From positions 1 through 64,000 of the forward strand of contig JFHB01000061.1 of NCBI GenBank assembly GCA_000729835.1: a DNA stretch of 64,000 bases. Direction: 5' to 3'. The position numbers and the translations under genes were made by a program. Shown in pieces: positions 36,774-48,026 of this stretch (within the stretch, counting starts at the first letter, position 1; each line of letters opens with the position of its first letter). The notes below the pieces were generated by a model. It was given only the letters and a program-made list of their open reading frames with translations, searched no databases and had not been told where the DNA came from. Source of the DNA: Atkinsonella hypoxylon. Lineage: Eukaryota; Ascomycota; Sordariomycetes; Hypocreales; Clavicipitaceae.

Positions 36774-37352
36774 TCACCTCCGTCCGCCAAACAAACGCCT
36801 CTGCGCCCAAAACCCCTTCCCATAGCTCACCAGGATCTCTTCCCCTTTTCGAATCCCCTTCCCGCCGTTGGCCTTTCCGCCCGCAACCCACACCCCAACG
36901 CAGACCTGCCCCCATCTCTCACACCAGGCTGTCCCAAACACAGCATTTGCCCGTTCCCTGATGCCCCTGTAGTCGTTCACGTATCTGGCCTCGTTCCCCA
37001 GTCGAGCCGCATCAACAGCGAGGTCACTCTCCCTGTCGATCCACAGATCATAGTCGCTCGTAGGATCCGAGCCGGCCGAGCTGTGCACCCTCCCCAGGTA
37101 GGCGAGTATGAACTGGCTGGGTCTCAGGTCGCGCGCGGCAAAGAGGCCGTGTTGGCCGCTTGCAGGATGGCGAGGGTCCGTGATGGCTTGGACGCGGACG
37201 TTGGAGGATGGAATGGTGGTTGAGGAGGCGGGGATGCTGGGCTGGGAGGCGGCTTTGTTGCGCAGGGCGGCGAGTTGTGAGGGCGTGAGGGCGTCGTGGA
37301 GGGGGGACCGGAGGTAGGGGAGGGCGGGGGGCCAGTGTTTCGGCTTGGACAT
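36774..37352 (-). CDS. Small SET-domain protein
   Basis: A single exon of 192 residues, probably a protein lysine methyltransferase-like protein. The start MSKPKHWPPALPYLRSPLHD was chosen over the upstream in-frame extension (to 37727), because the extension is low-complexity Lys/Gln derived from a T-rich/poly-TTG leader. The SET fold is recognisable from GQHGLFAARDLRPSQFILAY (start of the SET N-region), SDYDLWIDRESDLAVDAA, NEARYVNDYRG (in place of the classic NHSCxPN motif) and the C-terminal GEEILVSYGKGFW with the catalytic-type Tyr. No pre-SET or post-SET Cys cluster is present, so a non-histone substrate or an unusual histone target is possible. Substrate is unknown. Confidence 0.85.
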   Translation of the reverse strand: MSKPKHWPPALPYLRSPLHDALTPSQLAALRNKAASQPSIPASSTTIPSSNVRVQAITDPRHPASGQHGLFAARDLRPSQFILAYLGRVHSSAGSDPTSDYDLWIDRESDLAVDAARLGNEARYVNDYRGIRERANAVFGTAWCERWGQVCVGVWVAGGKANGGKGIRKGEEILVSYGKGFWAQRRLFGGRR

Positions 37353-38055
37353 GGTGGTTCGGATTGCGAGTTTCGATGGATGCAGTTGTTGTTGTTGTTG
37401 TTTTTTGGGGGGGGTTTTTTTTTTTTTTTTTCGTGTTTTTTTCGTGGTTGTACGTCGGAGTGCCCTGTCGATAAGCTGTCGTCGAATGACGAAAGAGTAG
37501 AAGCGAGACGAACCTTGGTCTTGTGCTTTGATGGTCGGCAACTCCACGATGCTGGACAGAACTGGGTTATTCTTCACGTACGTGCTTTGAATAACGCTCA
37601 GCGGATAGCTCCGACTTCTTGGACCGTGATCTGCTGGAGGTGTTGAAGCTATTTTCAATCCGTCGCTACCAACTATGCATGCGAACGTGTCTACGCTTCG
37701 CCTGTAGGTAGAACGGGCAAGCTTCACAATGCATATCGCCGAGGGCCTGGCTCGACGAATACGTCTCGGTCTTCAAAATTCAGAAACCACACCAGAGGTC
37801 ATTATTGTGCAAAGATGAACACGGTTCTCGTCACAGTCGGTCTTATACCTCTCTCCATTCTTGGTAGTACATGGTCAAAAAGAAGTCCATCCAATCCTGA
37901 GCTAAAGATGTAATCCTACACAACCAACCAAGTGAACCATCCTGATTCCCTATTCTCCATTCGCCAGAATTCTGCAAATTAGGCTATGTGCTCGAAAGAG
38001 AACGAGGTCCGCATATTTTCGACGAGACATGGCCATCACTCCAACCGATCCGCGT
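37353..38055. other. Region upstream of SET gene and downstream of sas3
   Basis: This holds the SET gene leader and promoter and the sas3 3' region. A (TTG)n run at about 37384-37400 is followed by G and T homopolymers to about 37432. No gene is seen. Confidence 0.65.
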
Positions 38056-41000
38056 TCAAACGTCCTCGCCCTTTGCGTCAACATTTTCATCGCCGCCAAC
38101 CTCATTCTCGGTATCGGCATCCAGCTCGGATTCGAATCCATTCTCTGAGCTTGCGAACGCGCCGTTCGCCACTTGGCTCTGCTTCGGTACAGCTACTACC
38201 GAAACTCGAACTTCGTCTTGCGCAGGTTTTTCCTCCACCACTGGCGCTGGCACCACTTGATTGCCTGCGCCGGACTCTGATGACTGCTGCGCCTGCTTCT
38301 CTCTCCAGCCGGGGGGAAGACCTGGTCCGCTATCCGCATTGCCATAGTCGGACTTCTTGGTTCCCTTGGGCCATCGTCCTGGTCCCCGGCCTGTTCCGCC
38401 CGATCTTCGTCTGGAGCTACTAGGGCGAGGCCGAGAGCCAGTCGAACGGCGACTACTCGGACCAGCGCTAGGTCTAGGTCTGGATCTAGGTTTCGCTCTA
38501 GAAGATGAACTGCTCACCGTCCGTAGAGCTGGTGGTCGGCTGACGCTGCTTCTGGGTCGGTCAACCCGGCGACTTCCCGGGATGGGCGGGAATACAACAA
38601 AGCGAGACGCCGGTATATCCTTGTAGGGAGCCATCCAGGTGTTGAACTCAGCTATTGGTGTAGCCTCTTCCATCGTCACGTCCCGAGGGTTCGCATTCTC
38701 CATATCCTCTGTTGCAACTTTCTCGATCGACTTGACTGGCTCCACAGCCTCTGAGCGACTAGGCTGGATTTTCTTTGAGACATCTGGCTGCGATTTCCCA
38801 TTGCCTTCGGCAACATTGGCAGTCTTTGGTGCCTTCGCCGTGCCCAGAGTATGGCCCTCCTGCACCTTGGCCTCATCATCTTCCCTGGGGGCGATGGTGT
38901 TCAATGGGTGACCCAGCTCGAAGTTGACCACATTACTCCTGCCCATGACGTACGGTGTCCATGCAAGGGCAGACGGCTTCAACTTGACATAGCCTTTGGA
39001 TTCCCACTTGGCAACATACTGACGACAGTAATCCAAGTCCACGCGGAACGCATATAACTGCGTCTGAGGATCTCGTACCAGGGCTCGCAGCCCTTCTAGA
39101 GCAGAAACAACGTCATCTGCTGTCATGCCGCTATCATCTGATATCTTCTTGATACTTAGACCTACAGTCTTGTACTTGTCTCCCTCCATGTAATCGAGGA
39201 AGTATCGACAAAGTTCCAAACGCCAGTAATTTCGGTATGAGACAAGGCCCATGTCTGAAAGTGGCTTTTCGGGCGACCCGGTCTTTTCCTCGACTTTCGT
39301 GAGAAGATAAGAGAAGTCAATTAGAAGGTTTCCGTAGCCCTTTCGTTGATGGATTGGCAATGTCAAAATGCATGACACATTATTTTGACTGCTAGCCCGC
39401 TTTTCTTTTGAGAAATAACCCACAAAATGATAGCCTGTGTCATCAAATTCACACAAGACATAGAACAAGAAGGGCTCGACATCATAATACAACGTCTTGG
39501 ATCCGAGAAAGAGCTTGGCAAGGAGGCAAAGGTTCTGACAATAGACCGGATGCTTGCGGCCATCGACCTCGAAAATGGACACAGATTCATGTCGATAAAT
39601 CTCGTCTCCAGGAGGATGTTTGGTGCCGCACTTTAGTTTGTGACGCCAAGCTACATAATCTGAGTTCATGTACTTGAGGCAGAACTCGCAAATGTAGAGT
39701 ACCCTGTTCCTGCTGTATTCCGCAGGGTATGGTGCTGCGTACCAGGTATCAATCTCCCACCCACCAAATTCAATGCATTCTATTTGGCTGGCGTTATCGC
39801 TGGCCTTTTTGGGCTTGCGCAATGGTAGGTCGGCTTCCGCTTGCATTGCTAAAACCCTTGCTCTCCATTCATCTTCAGCTTTTTGCTTTGCCTGTTCAAA
39901 TTTCTTGCGGTCTTCAGAAGAAGGAAGGGTTTTTGACGTATCGGCTTCATTCTCGGTCAGAATGCCACCATAGGGTTTCCCTTTTAGCTCATCCGTCTCC
40001 TTATCGAAGAATGAGTAGAAAGGCTGCGAATATGACTCCGATGTGAACGGCGTGGGCATGGTAGAAATCATAGTCTGCACAGCTGCTGCTGGGGGTCGCG
40101 CTGGTGTTGGCCGTTGTGCCTGCGGCTTGGCAATGCTCCCACCAGCAGCCTCTCCGCTTCCACCACCACCGCGTCGTCGCTCTCGTTTCCGCCTGGATAA
40201 TATTTCCTTCAGATTGCCGGGGCGGACTTGGATTCGAACCACGAGCGACGTACGCGACCGCTTCACCACGGTGACTGGTGGTGGTCGGCTGATTTTAAGC
40301 CTCGATGCTCTGGAAGACGCACTTCTCGAGGGCTCAACTGAGCGACTAATACGAACAGAATCATCTACGACTTTAATATCATTTGACTGATTCTTTCGAC
40401 GCTTTCTGACCGTCATTAATGCATCATCTGGTTCCGAAGAGCCTGATTTACGTTTGCGTGGTTGTCTGGAGTTGTCCGGAGGATAGCTGTCGAGAGCTAA
40501 TTCGTCAATACTTGAGCGATCATCTGAGCCATCTATAGTCAGACGAGAAAGAGCTTCACCATCCGATTTTTGGCAATCCGACAGCCGGGACTGAGAGTCA
40601 TCCTCAGCGACTGCTTCTTTGATAGCATCCGCATCCGCATCTTCACTATCCGACTCGCCATGGGCGCACTCGGGACATTTCCATTGTTTTGCATCTATAA
40701 TCAATGAGCATATGCTTGCTTGGGTTAGCATGTTCGTCAAAGGTTTAGATACGTACTATTTCCCTCCGTTAAGGCGGCAGCATCGCGAGCGCACTGTTGG
40801 TGGGCTGCGCAAAGTATCAGCCGACACATCTCACGCGTGTCATCAAGGCACAATAAAGTGACTTACCGTTTTCGCCACATCTTATGCAGTCAAGGAACGC
40901 TTCGAAATCCTCGCTGGGATCATTTTCTTCATCCTGTTTGCAGAACACGCAATTATGCAGCGGACCAGCATCTGATTCTTCTTCTCCATCACCAGCATCA

Positions 41001-41488
41001 CGCTCTTCCCAAGTAACTTCTTCCTCCTCATCCTCTTCTTCATCTTCATCAGATTCTTCCTCGTCCTCTGCACTGGCTGCATCGGAAGCCTCGCTTTGTA
41101 TTTCCTCATCGGACTCGGCCGGTCGTACTTTAACTGCGCCAACAGCTTCGCCATCGTCCTCACCTTCGGCATCATGACTTAAAACCCCATCTTCTCCGTC
41201 TTCGTCCTCAGTCTCTCTTGGTGCAGTACTTCCCACGACTATCTGCTGACTAAACAGTTCGTTCTTCTCTTCGCCCGAGGCATCTAGGTCTAACTCCTCA
41301 CCAGAAGCATCTTGATCGCTCAACTCATCATCTTCGCTTGCCGAATCTGCACTTTGACCCTTATTCGACCGTGACCGTGACAGTGACGATGCCTCTTGTA
41401 CAGCCGAATCCCCGCCATCGTAGTCGCCATCCTCCGAGAGTAGTACGCTCTGCTGGAGCTCTTCTTCCATGGCCTGCGCACTTGGCAT
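38056..41488 (-). CDS. sas3: MYST-family histone acetyltransferase with PHD finger (Sas3-like, NuA3)
   Basis: Catalytic histone H3 acetyltransferase of the NuA3 type. Exons (minus strand) 41488-40867, 40804-40757, 40694-38056, both introns GT-AG in phase 1, 1,102 residues. A very acidic N-terminus (residues 1-178) is followed by a PHD finger (CVFC at 180, CIRC, HQQC at 209-212, CPEC at 230-233) assembled across all three exons. The MYST domain starts near residue 525 (ECIEFGGWEIDTWYAAPYP). It has a C2HC zinc finger (C559, C562, H575, C579), the catalytic Cys near 665 (NNVSC), the acetyl-CoA loop QRKGYG (673-678) and the catalytic Glu near 699 (SPEKPLSDMGLVSYRNYW). The tail is Arg/Ser/Pro-rich and ends acidic. 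PHD plus MYST in one chain distinguishes it from Esa1, which has a chromodomain. The start is the first in-frame ATG (MPSAQAMEEE). Confidence 0.92.
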
Positions 41489-42144
41489 TATGTTCCCAGT
41501 TTCCACAAGAATGTATCATAAACATTCTCCTCATGTGCGCGCATTTCGTTTCAGAAAGGGTTTCGCGAAATAAGTTGATCATAGATGATGACAACCATAA
41601 TTAGAGTGATAAAGGTATCAAACACGAACTTGGACCGTGAGCCTTGCGAAAACACTGTCAGCAAGCAAAGCGGGAGCATTATTATACTTAATAGAACTTA
41701 CCTTGCACCTCGATAAAACAAATCCCACCGACTGAAACTTGCTGGTGAGGATCGCGAACTAACGCAGTGAGCTCAAGGCGCGTGTCGTACCATAGGTTGC
41801 TATCGAGTCGCGAATGCGTCTGCGTACAGTGCGCGACTGTCTCAGGTACGCGAATCCTCACCGCTGACGCTAAATACATGCCATGCTACGGTAAGAAAGC
41901 GTGCAGATCTGCACTGTCCCACTTACTGGGTGGGACCCTTTGCCGCCTCAGGCCGCAATTCGGGATTGCTGGAGCTACCCAGATAGCCTCGCATTTGGAG
42001 CAACAACCACGGTGGAAGAAAGTCGACAACGAGCATCAATCGAAGCCCCAATTGAGTGCGTGCAGCTGCTCATCAGATCATACGCGTGCCGTCATACTTC
42101 ATATAGTGCATTCGAAAGTCCGCAGTAGCGGCCCAGTATCCAAT
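41489..42144. other. Divergent promoter region sas3 / NDUFA1-like gene
   Basis: About 650 bp between start codons on opposite strands. Open frames (for example 41767-42252) overlap the downstream gene's first exon in another frame and have no family resemblance. No RNA gene was seen. Confidence 0.65.
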
Positions 42145-42651
42145 ATGCCGGTTCCTTTCGAGACTCTGCTGCCCTATGCCATCATGATTGGCGTATGTAA
42201 TCACATCGAGAAGCGCAAAACGAGTACGACCGACAGCTCACACTCAATTTAGATGTTTGGAGTAACTGGAACCGGTCTTGCTGTCGTGAAGACCTGGCGC
42301 AATGAGGGCAAGCGACCTCGTTACTCATTGGACCAATGGGACCGAGTATGATTTAGCCATAACAATCCAGGTGCAAACTCTGAGATACGCTAACCTTCGC
42401 TCCAGCAAAGTAAGGACTCGAAAAGTTTTGTATATGAACTCAAAAATATATACTGAAAGGTTGACTTGCGAAGTGATGGATCGTGACCGCAGACTTACGG
42501 GAACCTTGCGGGGACAGACAGACAAGCCAGAAGCACCTCTAGGTTTCGAATTTACCAATGGGTGGAAGGTCAGTGCAGTGTTGACCTCGTACGACCCCCA
42601 AAATATTATGCTGACGCTGTCTAAATTCAGTTGGAAAAACGATTTACTTGA
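42145..42651 (+). CDS. NADH:ubiquinone oxidoreductase NDUFA1 (MWFE)-like subunit
   Basis: Small accessory subunit of mitochondrial complex I with one N-terminal membrane helix. Exons: 42145-42192, 42253-42345, 42406-42409, 42474-42568, 42631-42651; 86 residues. The protein starts MPVPFETLLPYAIMIG, then MFGVTGTGLAVVKTWRNEGK, RPRYSLDQWDR, QMMDRDRRLTGTLRG and ends NGWKLEKRFT. Without a 4-nt exon (CAAA, 42406-42409) exon 2 would join exon 4 out of phase and read TGA at once. With it the junction reads WDR-QMM-DRDRRLTG, matching what I recall of fungal homologues. The microexon is bounded by a TCCAG acceptor (with GCTAAC branch-like site at 42389-42394) and a GTAAGG donor. Family assignment is from short sequence and memory; the exon logic is from the sequence. 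Confidence 0.85.
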
Positions 42652-42854
42652 TGGCCTCTATCGAATTTCATGGCATTTGAGGACCAAAATCAACTAATAT
42701 GTATATCTAAACCGGACGAATGGGCTTAGACCATAAGTCAGAGGGGCAACAAAACGGAAAACAATTCTTTTACGTACACAGCCCCATTGTAATAATGACT
42801 GCGAGATGTGGGAAACTTCCTTTTTTTCGTTGCTCCTGGACTGGACCAAGTGCA

Positions 42855-44027
42855 TCATATTGATACCTCTGGCTTGTTTTTATTCAGGGTTTCCAATAAT
42901 GTACACGCCTGACACATCTCTTGACTTGACATATATCCACATCTGATACATTGACCCAGAGTTTGCAGCGGTGCAGCTGAGCGATCTTTTGATCGTCGTC
43001 CCCCTCGAGATTGAAGCTTTACGGCACCCTCACCGACAGAGACATTTTTGACGGTTATTTCGGTCTCTAAGCCTGCGACCCGATATTTCGTCTTCAAAGA
43101 GGCTTCCACCTGCGCAAACTCGCCTCCTGATGTGCGCCCATTTGCCGAACCGCATCCTCCGAATCCCTCACCCTCGTCACAACTGCAAGCGTCTTGATTC
43201 TTTTCCGGTGTCAGCCGCGCCATGTCCTCTCCACTTCTTACAATATCCAAGATCGCACTTGGGCGCACTCTTTCCAGGCTTTTGATAAGCGTTCGAGCAG
43301 TTCCTCGAAATGCCTCTGGGCTGTAGATACATTCTGTGCTGAAATAGTCAAGTTTCTTGTGGTGAGCGTAGAGCACAATTTCTTTTTCGTAAGCGTACTT
43401 CAGCGGCTTGCTTCTCTTTACCTCGCTTGAAGCGCTTCCTGTCATTATACTTGTACTGCGTGAGAGTCGAGGTAAATCTCCTCTGAGTAGATTCATCAAA
43501 ACAGTTTCGGCAACATCGTCTGCATTGTGACCTGTGACGACATGCCGGATGTCCAACATTTTTGCTCCCCGATCCAGTGCTTGCCGGCGGAACACTCCGC
43601 AGTACGTACAGTTTCCTTTCTTTCCAATCGTTTCCACGACTTGGTCCATGGTCCATCCGTAGAGTTGGTCGTAACCCACGATCTGCAAGGGCATTTCATA
43701 TTGCACCGCATTTCGCTTTACCGTCTCGAGCGAATCGTCTCTGTATCCTTTAATGCCCTCATCGACACTGAGGAGCACCAGGCCCAAGCCATAGTTGTGG
43801 CGTTCATTCAGCGTCTTCATGACAGATGCTAATACCGTTGAATCCTTGCCGCCTGACGCGCCTATGGCTACTCTTTCGCCGGGAAAGAATAGCTTGGAAG
43901 AAGTAATTGTGTGATGAACTTCGTCCTCGAAGACAGAGAGAAAACATTCTTTGCAAAGTTTGTGATGGTTCTTTGGCCGCTTGATAACGGCGCGATTGCC
44001 ACATCGCAAGCACGTCGCTGGAGGCAT
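42855..44027 (-). CDS. ncs6: Cytoplasmic tRNA 2-thiolation protein 1 (Ncs6/Ctu1)
   Basis: Adenylates and helps thiolate the wobble uridine of tRNA Lys, Gln and Glu, taking sulfur from Urm1, in the Ncs6-Ncs2 complex. A single exon of 390 residues. An N-terminal zinc-binding CLRCG...CKEC (6-28) precedes the PP-loop SGGKDST (58-64). Other family motifs are SVDEGIKGYRDDSLETV, NCTYCGVFRRQALDRGA, VTGHNADDVAETVLMNLLRGD, and RSKPLKYAYEKEIVLYA with YFSTECIYSPEAFRGTAR. The C-terminus has a second zinc motif CIRCGYMSSQEMCQAC. The start MPPATCLRCG was chosen as the first in-frame ATG, and it matches how the family usually begins. The frame stays open about 30 codons further upstream without an ATG, behind an acceptor-like TTGCAG, so an extra upstream exon is possible. 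Confidence 0.95.
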   Translation of the reverse strand: MPPATCLRCGNRAVIKRPKNHHKLCKECFLSVFEDEVHHTITSSKLFFPGERVAIGASGGKDSTVLASVMKTLNERHNYGLGLVLLSVDEGIKGYRDDSLETVKRNAVQYEMPLQIVGYDQLYGWTMDQVVETIGKKGNCTYCGVFRRQALDRGAKMLDIRHVVTGHNADDVAETVLMNLLRGDLPRLSRSTSIMTGSASSEVKRSKPLKYAYEKEIVLYAHHKKLDYFSTECIYSPEAFRGTARTLIKSLERVRPSAILDIVRSGEDMARLTPEKNQDACSCDEGEGFGGCGSANGRTSGGEFAQVEASLKTKYRVAGLETEITVKNVSVGEGAVKLQSRGGRRSKDRSAAPLQTLGQCIRCGYMSSQEMCQACTLLETLNKNKPEVSI

Positions 44028-44876
44028 ATTCTGAAGTGACCCTATGATAGGGTTATACGGCTTCCCGTTTAATGCTGGCCGATCTTGGGATTGATGAGCA
44101 TTACTCGTTCTCTGCAAGACAAAAATTTTCTGTTCAAGGTGTTCTTATGTCTTGAATATCTCATGCAAAAAGTCTTCCGCCTGTCATTCCCTTTGGCAGT
44201 GAAAGTAACAACTACCTACCTACCTAGGTACCTAGGTCGCCAGGCCCACACCACTTTCGACACATGTGTTATACCTTTACTCGCACAGTATTTATACTCT
44301 ATGGGAAGTATCTTTATGTACATTCAGAATTTGATGGGACTTCTTTTGCTGTGAGGTCCACACATGAATTGAAGTATCTTCATGCCCCGCCAGCTTTGGC
44401 CAAATGATTGGGCTGCAACCTGCCCGAAGGAATCAGCTAGGCCATGGATTGACTGGGTAGGCGAATCGTAAAATAAGGTACAGAGTAGTTTTAAATTTAT
44501 AGAAACTCACAATAAAAGAAAGTAAGTCTCTCCTTCTAGCTACTTCTTGATGTACATATAATGAGCTATTTTGCCAGCTCTGGAGCCCAAAGGGATAAAG
44601 CAGTATGCTCTCACGTGACTGGCCTAGCTTCCGGGACTGCAAAGCCACGCTCATCAGCCACAGGTGAACAATGTCTCTTGAATCTGCTTTTTTTTTTTTC
44701 CTTGTTGTGGGTCACTTAAGTCTGGAAATGGCTATGGCGCAAACTGAGCCCTAATTTTGTGCCCACCAACCTTTCATCAACTTTTTTTCTGTCTCCTCCT
44801 GCTCCTCTACAATCCATTCACTTCGGCATCAAGCACACTTTGCTCTTAACGACTGAGCAACGCCGCCAGGAACACA
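44028..44876. other. Divergent promoter region ncs6 / rpl8
   Basis: About 850 bp between two divergent housekeeping genes. It has an overlapping palindrome array around TAGGTACCTAGG (44212-44236), a T run at about 44689-44699 and a pyrimidine-rich leader ahead of the rpl8 ATG. No further gene is seen. Confidence 0.65.
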
Positions 44877-46182
44877 ATGGTAAGTTACTGAAACTTCAGT
44901 AAATGACCCTAATGGCCATAGTCTGCGAGTCAATGCGTGAAGACGCTATTTGATCCTCAGCGATTTCTTGAATATTCATATCCCAACGGCGATGCGAAAA
45001 ATCAGCTGTTGGAAATTCCGCCAACCCTGTCGATCGAGATGCAAAATATTAGCACCTGATTGAATGTTCTTGTGTTGCTCTTGCGAGACTGGCTTGGTGA
45101 AGACTTGGCTGGAGATCTACGTCCGGGTTATGTGCTGAAATATGCCTTGTAATTCTGTTTCCCGTGGACAAATCTCGTTAGAGTTCAGAGAAGATGGTTT
45201 AGCTCGAGCATACTCGCTAATGTCTTCTTTTCTCAATGACAGCCCCCCAAGACTGGAAAGAAGGTGGCTCCGGCCCCATTCCCTCAAGGCAAGGCTGGCT
45301 CGAAGAAGGCTCCTAAGGTATGTAACTTTGTCTCGTTCTATAGTAGAACGGCCCAATATTTTCAGTGATCCTCTCAAGGGGTTCGAAACTCTAACAATAT
45401 TTTTCTGATAGAACCCTCTTATCGAGAAGCGCCCCCGCAACTATGGCATTGGTCAGGACATTCAACCTAAGCGAAACCTATCTCGCATGGTGAAGTGGCC
45501 TGAGTATGTCCGTCTCCAGCGCCAGAAGAAAATCCTTCAGATGCGTCTAAAGGTTCCTCCTTCCTTGGCCCAGTTCCAGCACGCCTTGGACCGCAACACT
45601 GCTGCCCAGACTTTCAAGCTCCTCAACAAGTACCGCCCCGAGACTAAGGCCGAGAAGAAGGACCGCCTACTGAAGGAGGCTACTGCCGTTAAGGAGGGCA
45701 AGAAGAAGGAAGACGTCAGCAAGAAGCCCTACACTGTCAAGTACGGCCTGAACCACGTTGTCGGTCTTATTGAGAACAAGAAGGCTTCTTTGGTCCTTAT
45801 CCCTAACGATGTTGACCCTATTGAGCTTGTTGTCTTCCTGCCCTCCCTCTGCAAGAAGATGGGTGTCCCCTACGCCATTGTCAAGGGCAAGGCCCGTCTA
45901 GGGACTGTTGTTCACAAGAAGGTGCGCCACTGCTTCATTCATCATTTACCAATAACGCACCGTACTAATCCATGAGCCTAGACTGCTGCCGTTCTTGCCC
46001 TAACTGAGGTGCGATCGGAAGATAAATCCGAGCTCTCTAAGCTTGTCTCTGCCATCAAGGATGGCTTCATGGAGAAGCACGACCAGAGCCGAAGACAGTG
46101 GGGTGGCGGCATCATGGGTCCCAAGGCCCAGATGCGCACCATCAAGAAGCAGAAAGCGCTGGAGGCTGCCACGAAGATTTAA
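44877..46182 (+). CDS. rpl8: 60S ribosomal protein eL8 (Rpl8, L7Ae family)
   Basis: Large-subunit ribosomal protein of the L7Ae/L30e RNA-binding family. Exons: 44877-44879, 45243-45317, 45412-45921, 45982-46182; 262 residues. Exon 1 is only the ATG, split from the second codon by a 363-nt intron (donor ATG|GTAAGT), an arrangement common in fungal ribosomal protein genes. The protein begins MPPKTGKKVAPAPFPQGK, continues NPLIEKRPRNYGIGQDIQPK, then MVKWPEYVRLQRQKKILQMR. The L7Ae core has GLNHVVGLIENKKASLVLI, NDVDPIELVVFLPSLCKKMG and VPYAIVKGKARLGTVVHKK, ending GGGIMGPKAQMRTIKKQKAL. Codon use is strongly biased to C-ending and AAG codons, as expected of a highly expressed gene. Transcribed divergently from ncs6. 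Confidence 0.97.
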
Positions 46183-47994
46183 GCTTGTCTTATGATACAA
46201 AAAAGTAATGCATTGAGGGCTAGGGATTCATCAACGGTGTTGCGGGTTTCAGGGCATGGAACATGAATGAAAAATTTTAGCGACTAAATTGTGTATTACC
46301 GCTTTCTCTGCATGCTCATAAGATGCGTGCTAAGATCCTGTGCTCTGTACTTGTGCGTGAAGTCTCTGCTATGCGTCGTAATGGAATTTAATACGTCGTT
46401 GCATGCTGATGCCCCAAAGTCGGATGTGATGTCGTGCTGTTAGATCTTCAAGGTGTATGTAGTTAGTTACACTAGAGCGAAATGAGACATTCTACAACGC
46501 ACGGTGGGTGACGATATTGCTTCCGGCGTGAATTTGAGAGTGGTGCGTGATAGATTGGTTTTTGAAATGTCAATTGCGTGGCGTGTTCTGGTACTTAGCA
46601 GGGGATTGGCTAATCATGTACTCCGTAGTGTCGGAAATTAGGAATAGGTAGATGCCAAATCCCTGGTCCGTGATCCGTACACCTACTTATGCTGCCGTGG
46701 GCGGGATCTGCACTGTCTGTGCAAGACGACGAACCAACACACAGACAGAGCACAGAGAATGCCCCAGTCTGTGTGTCGGAGCCAATAGGACGCACGGGCC
46801 GAAGAAATTCGATGACAGAAGAAAAAAAACTTCAGGTCAATTCATGGTCATTATTATTGAAATATTCATGCATGTAGCCCAATTTCAAAAGTATCAACTT
46901 TATAGAGAGTTGTCTTTCAAGCCAGAAGCCACCACGAGATCTGGCAAAACCACTCTCAAAAATTGTAAAAGACATGACCACGAACGCCAAGCTTTCGCAG
47001 AAGTCCACGAAAAAAAGAAAAAAAAAATTAAGACTTGAGAAAAGAAGAATAAGTACAGCTGGAACCTTTGTCGCTCCCTGGTCCCACGAACGATAATATA
47101 AGTCGGTCTTATATACCGCAGAGAGGTCTTGGTTTTCTGTCGAGGTCAGCTATCACCTCTTTCTGGTCGTAAATGAAGGTGCAATGAACAACGAACCACA
47201 GCAATCTTGTCGTTTACTCACGTGATAGCTGAAGTATCCGCCATGCCGTCCATGGCCACTAGAGGCCAAACCCCTGTTCTGCCGAGCCGTGGCGCCAGTG
47301 CCTGTCCTTGACTCCTTGACTCCTTGTGCTCGGTAGCTTTTAAGAGGTATCACCAGACAAATACTCCGTACCAATCACGCCCGGTGGTGCTACGAGGCAC
47401 CTATTTTGCGGAGATGATGGATGTAGCCGAGGTACTGTAGTTAGTCCATTGGGAAGTGTAATAATACTCCGTGCTCTGTGGTATAGTCCCTATTAATGCC
47501 TTCAAGCATGTACTACACGTTTGTTTCACCGCAAAATCATCAACCGAGGTGCAGAAGAGGTCGTGGACACTCAAAATACTTGGCGTGCTGCGCCGACGTG
47601 GAACCCGTGACGCCTGGCTTCTTATTGGGATCGTGCGACCTGATCATGTTGGTAAGATTCAGAGACACTACATATGCATCTGCTTGACGTACAGTTGTGT
47701 AACTAGTACCTGTAGTACCTAGGGTCCTCTCGTGGCCTGTGCCTTGACAAGGGCTAACTACTGTTTTTTTTTTTACTTTTTTTTTACTTTTTTTTATTTT
47801 TATTTTTTGGAAAGAAACATTCCGACACCCATACCAGGGACGGGTGCCGTTACCTGCATCAACTGGTTGCTTTGTATACCTTAGGTACACTTCTGCCTCA
47901 GGCCTTGTTAATTCAAGGCACCACGCCCGTCGCAACGGCCGCTAGGAAAATTGTCTCGATAGGCCCGAAATCTACGGAGCACAGTGGTAATTGG

Positions 47995-48026
<32 letters not shown>

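Noticed and set aside
37353..37727. In-frame N-terminal extension of the SET protein
   Set aside because: The extension translates a poly-T/TTG leader into Lys/Gln homopolymers; the family-like start is MSKPKHWPP.
40225..40250. GGATTCGAACC, resembling a tRNA T-arm on the opposite strand
   Set aside because: It lies in the coding sequence of sas3 and no acceptor stem, D-arm or anticodon arm could be folded around it.
47995..48024. Poly-A tail of a retrotransposed element
   Set aside because: No target-site duplication, open frame or transcript-like sequence was found upstream of the A run.
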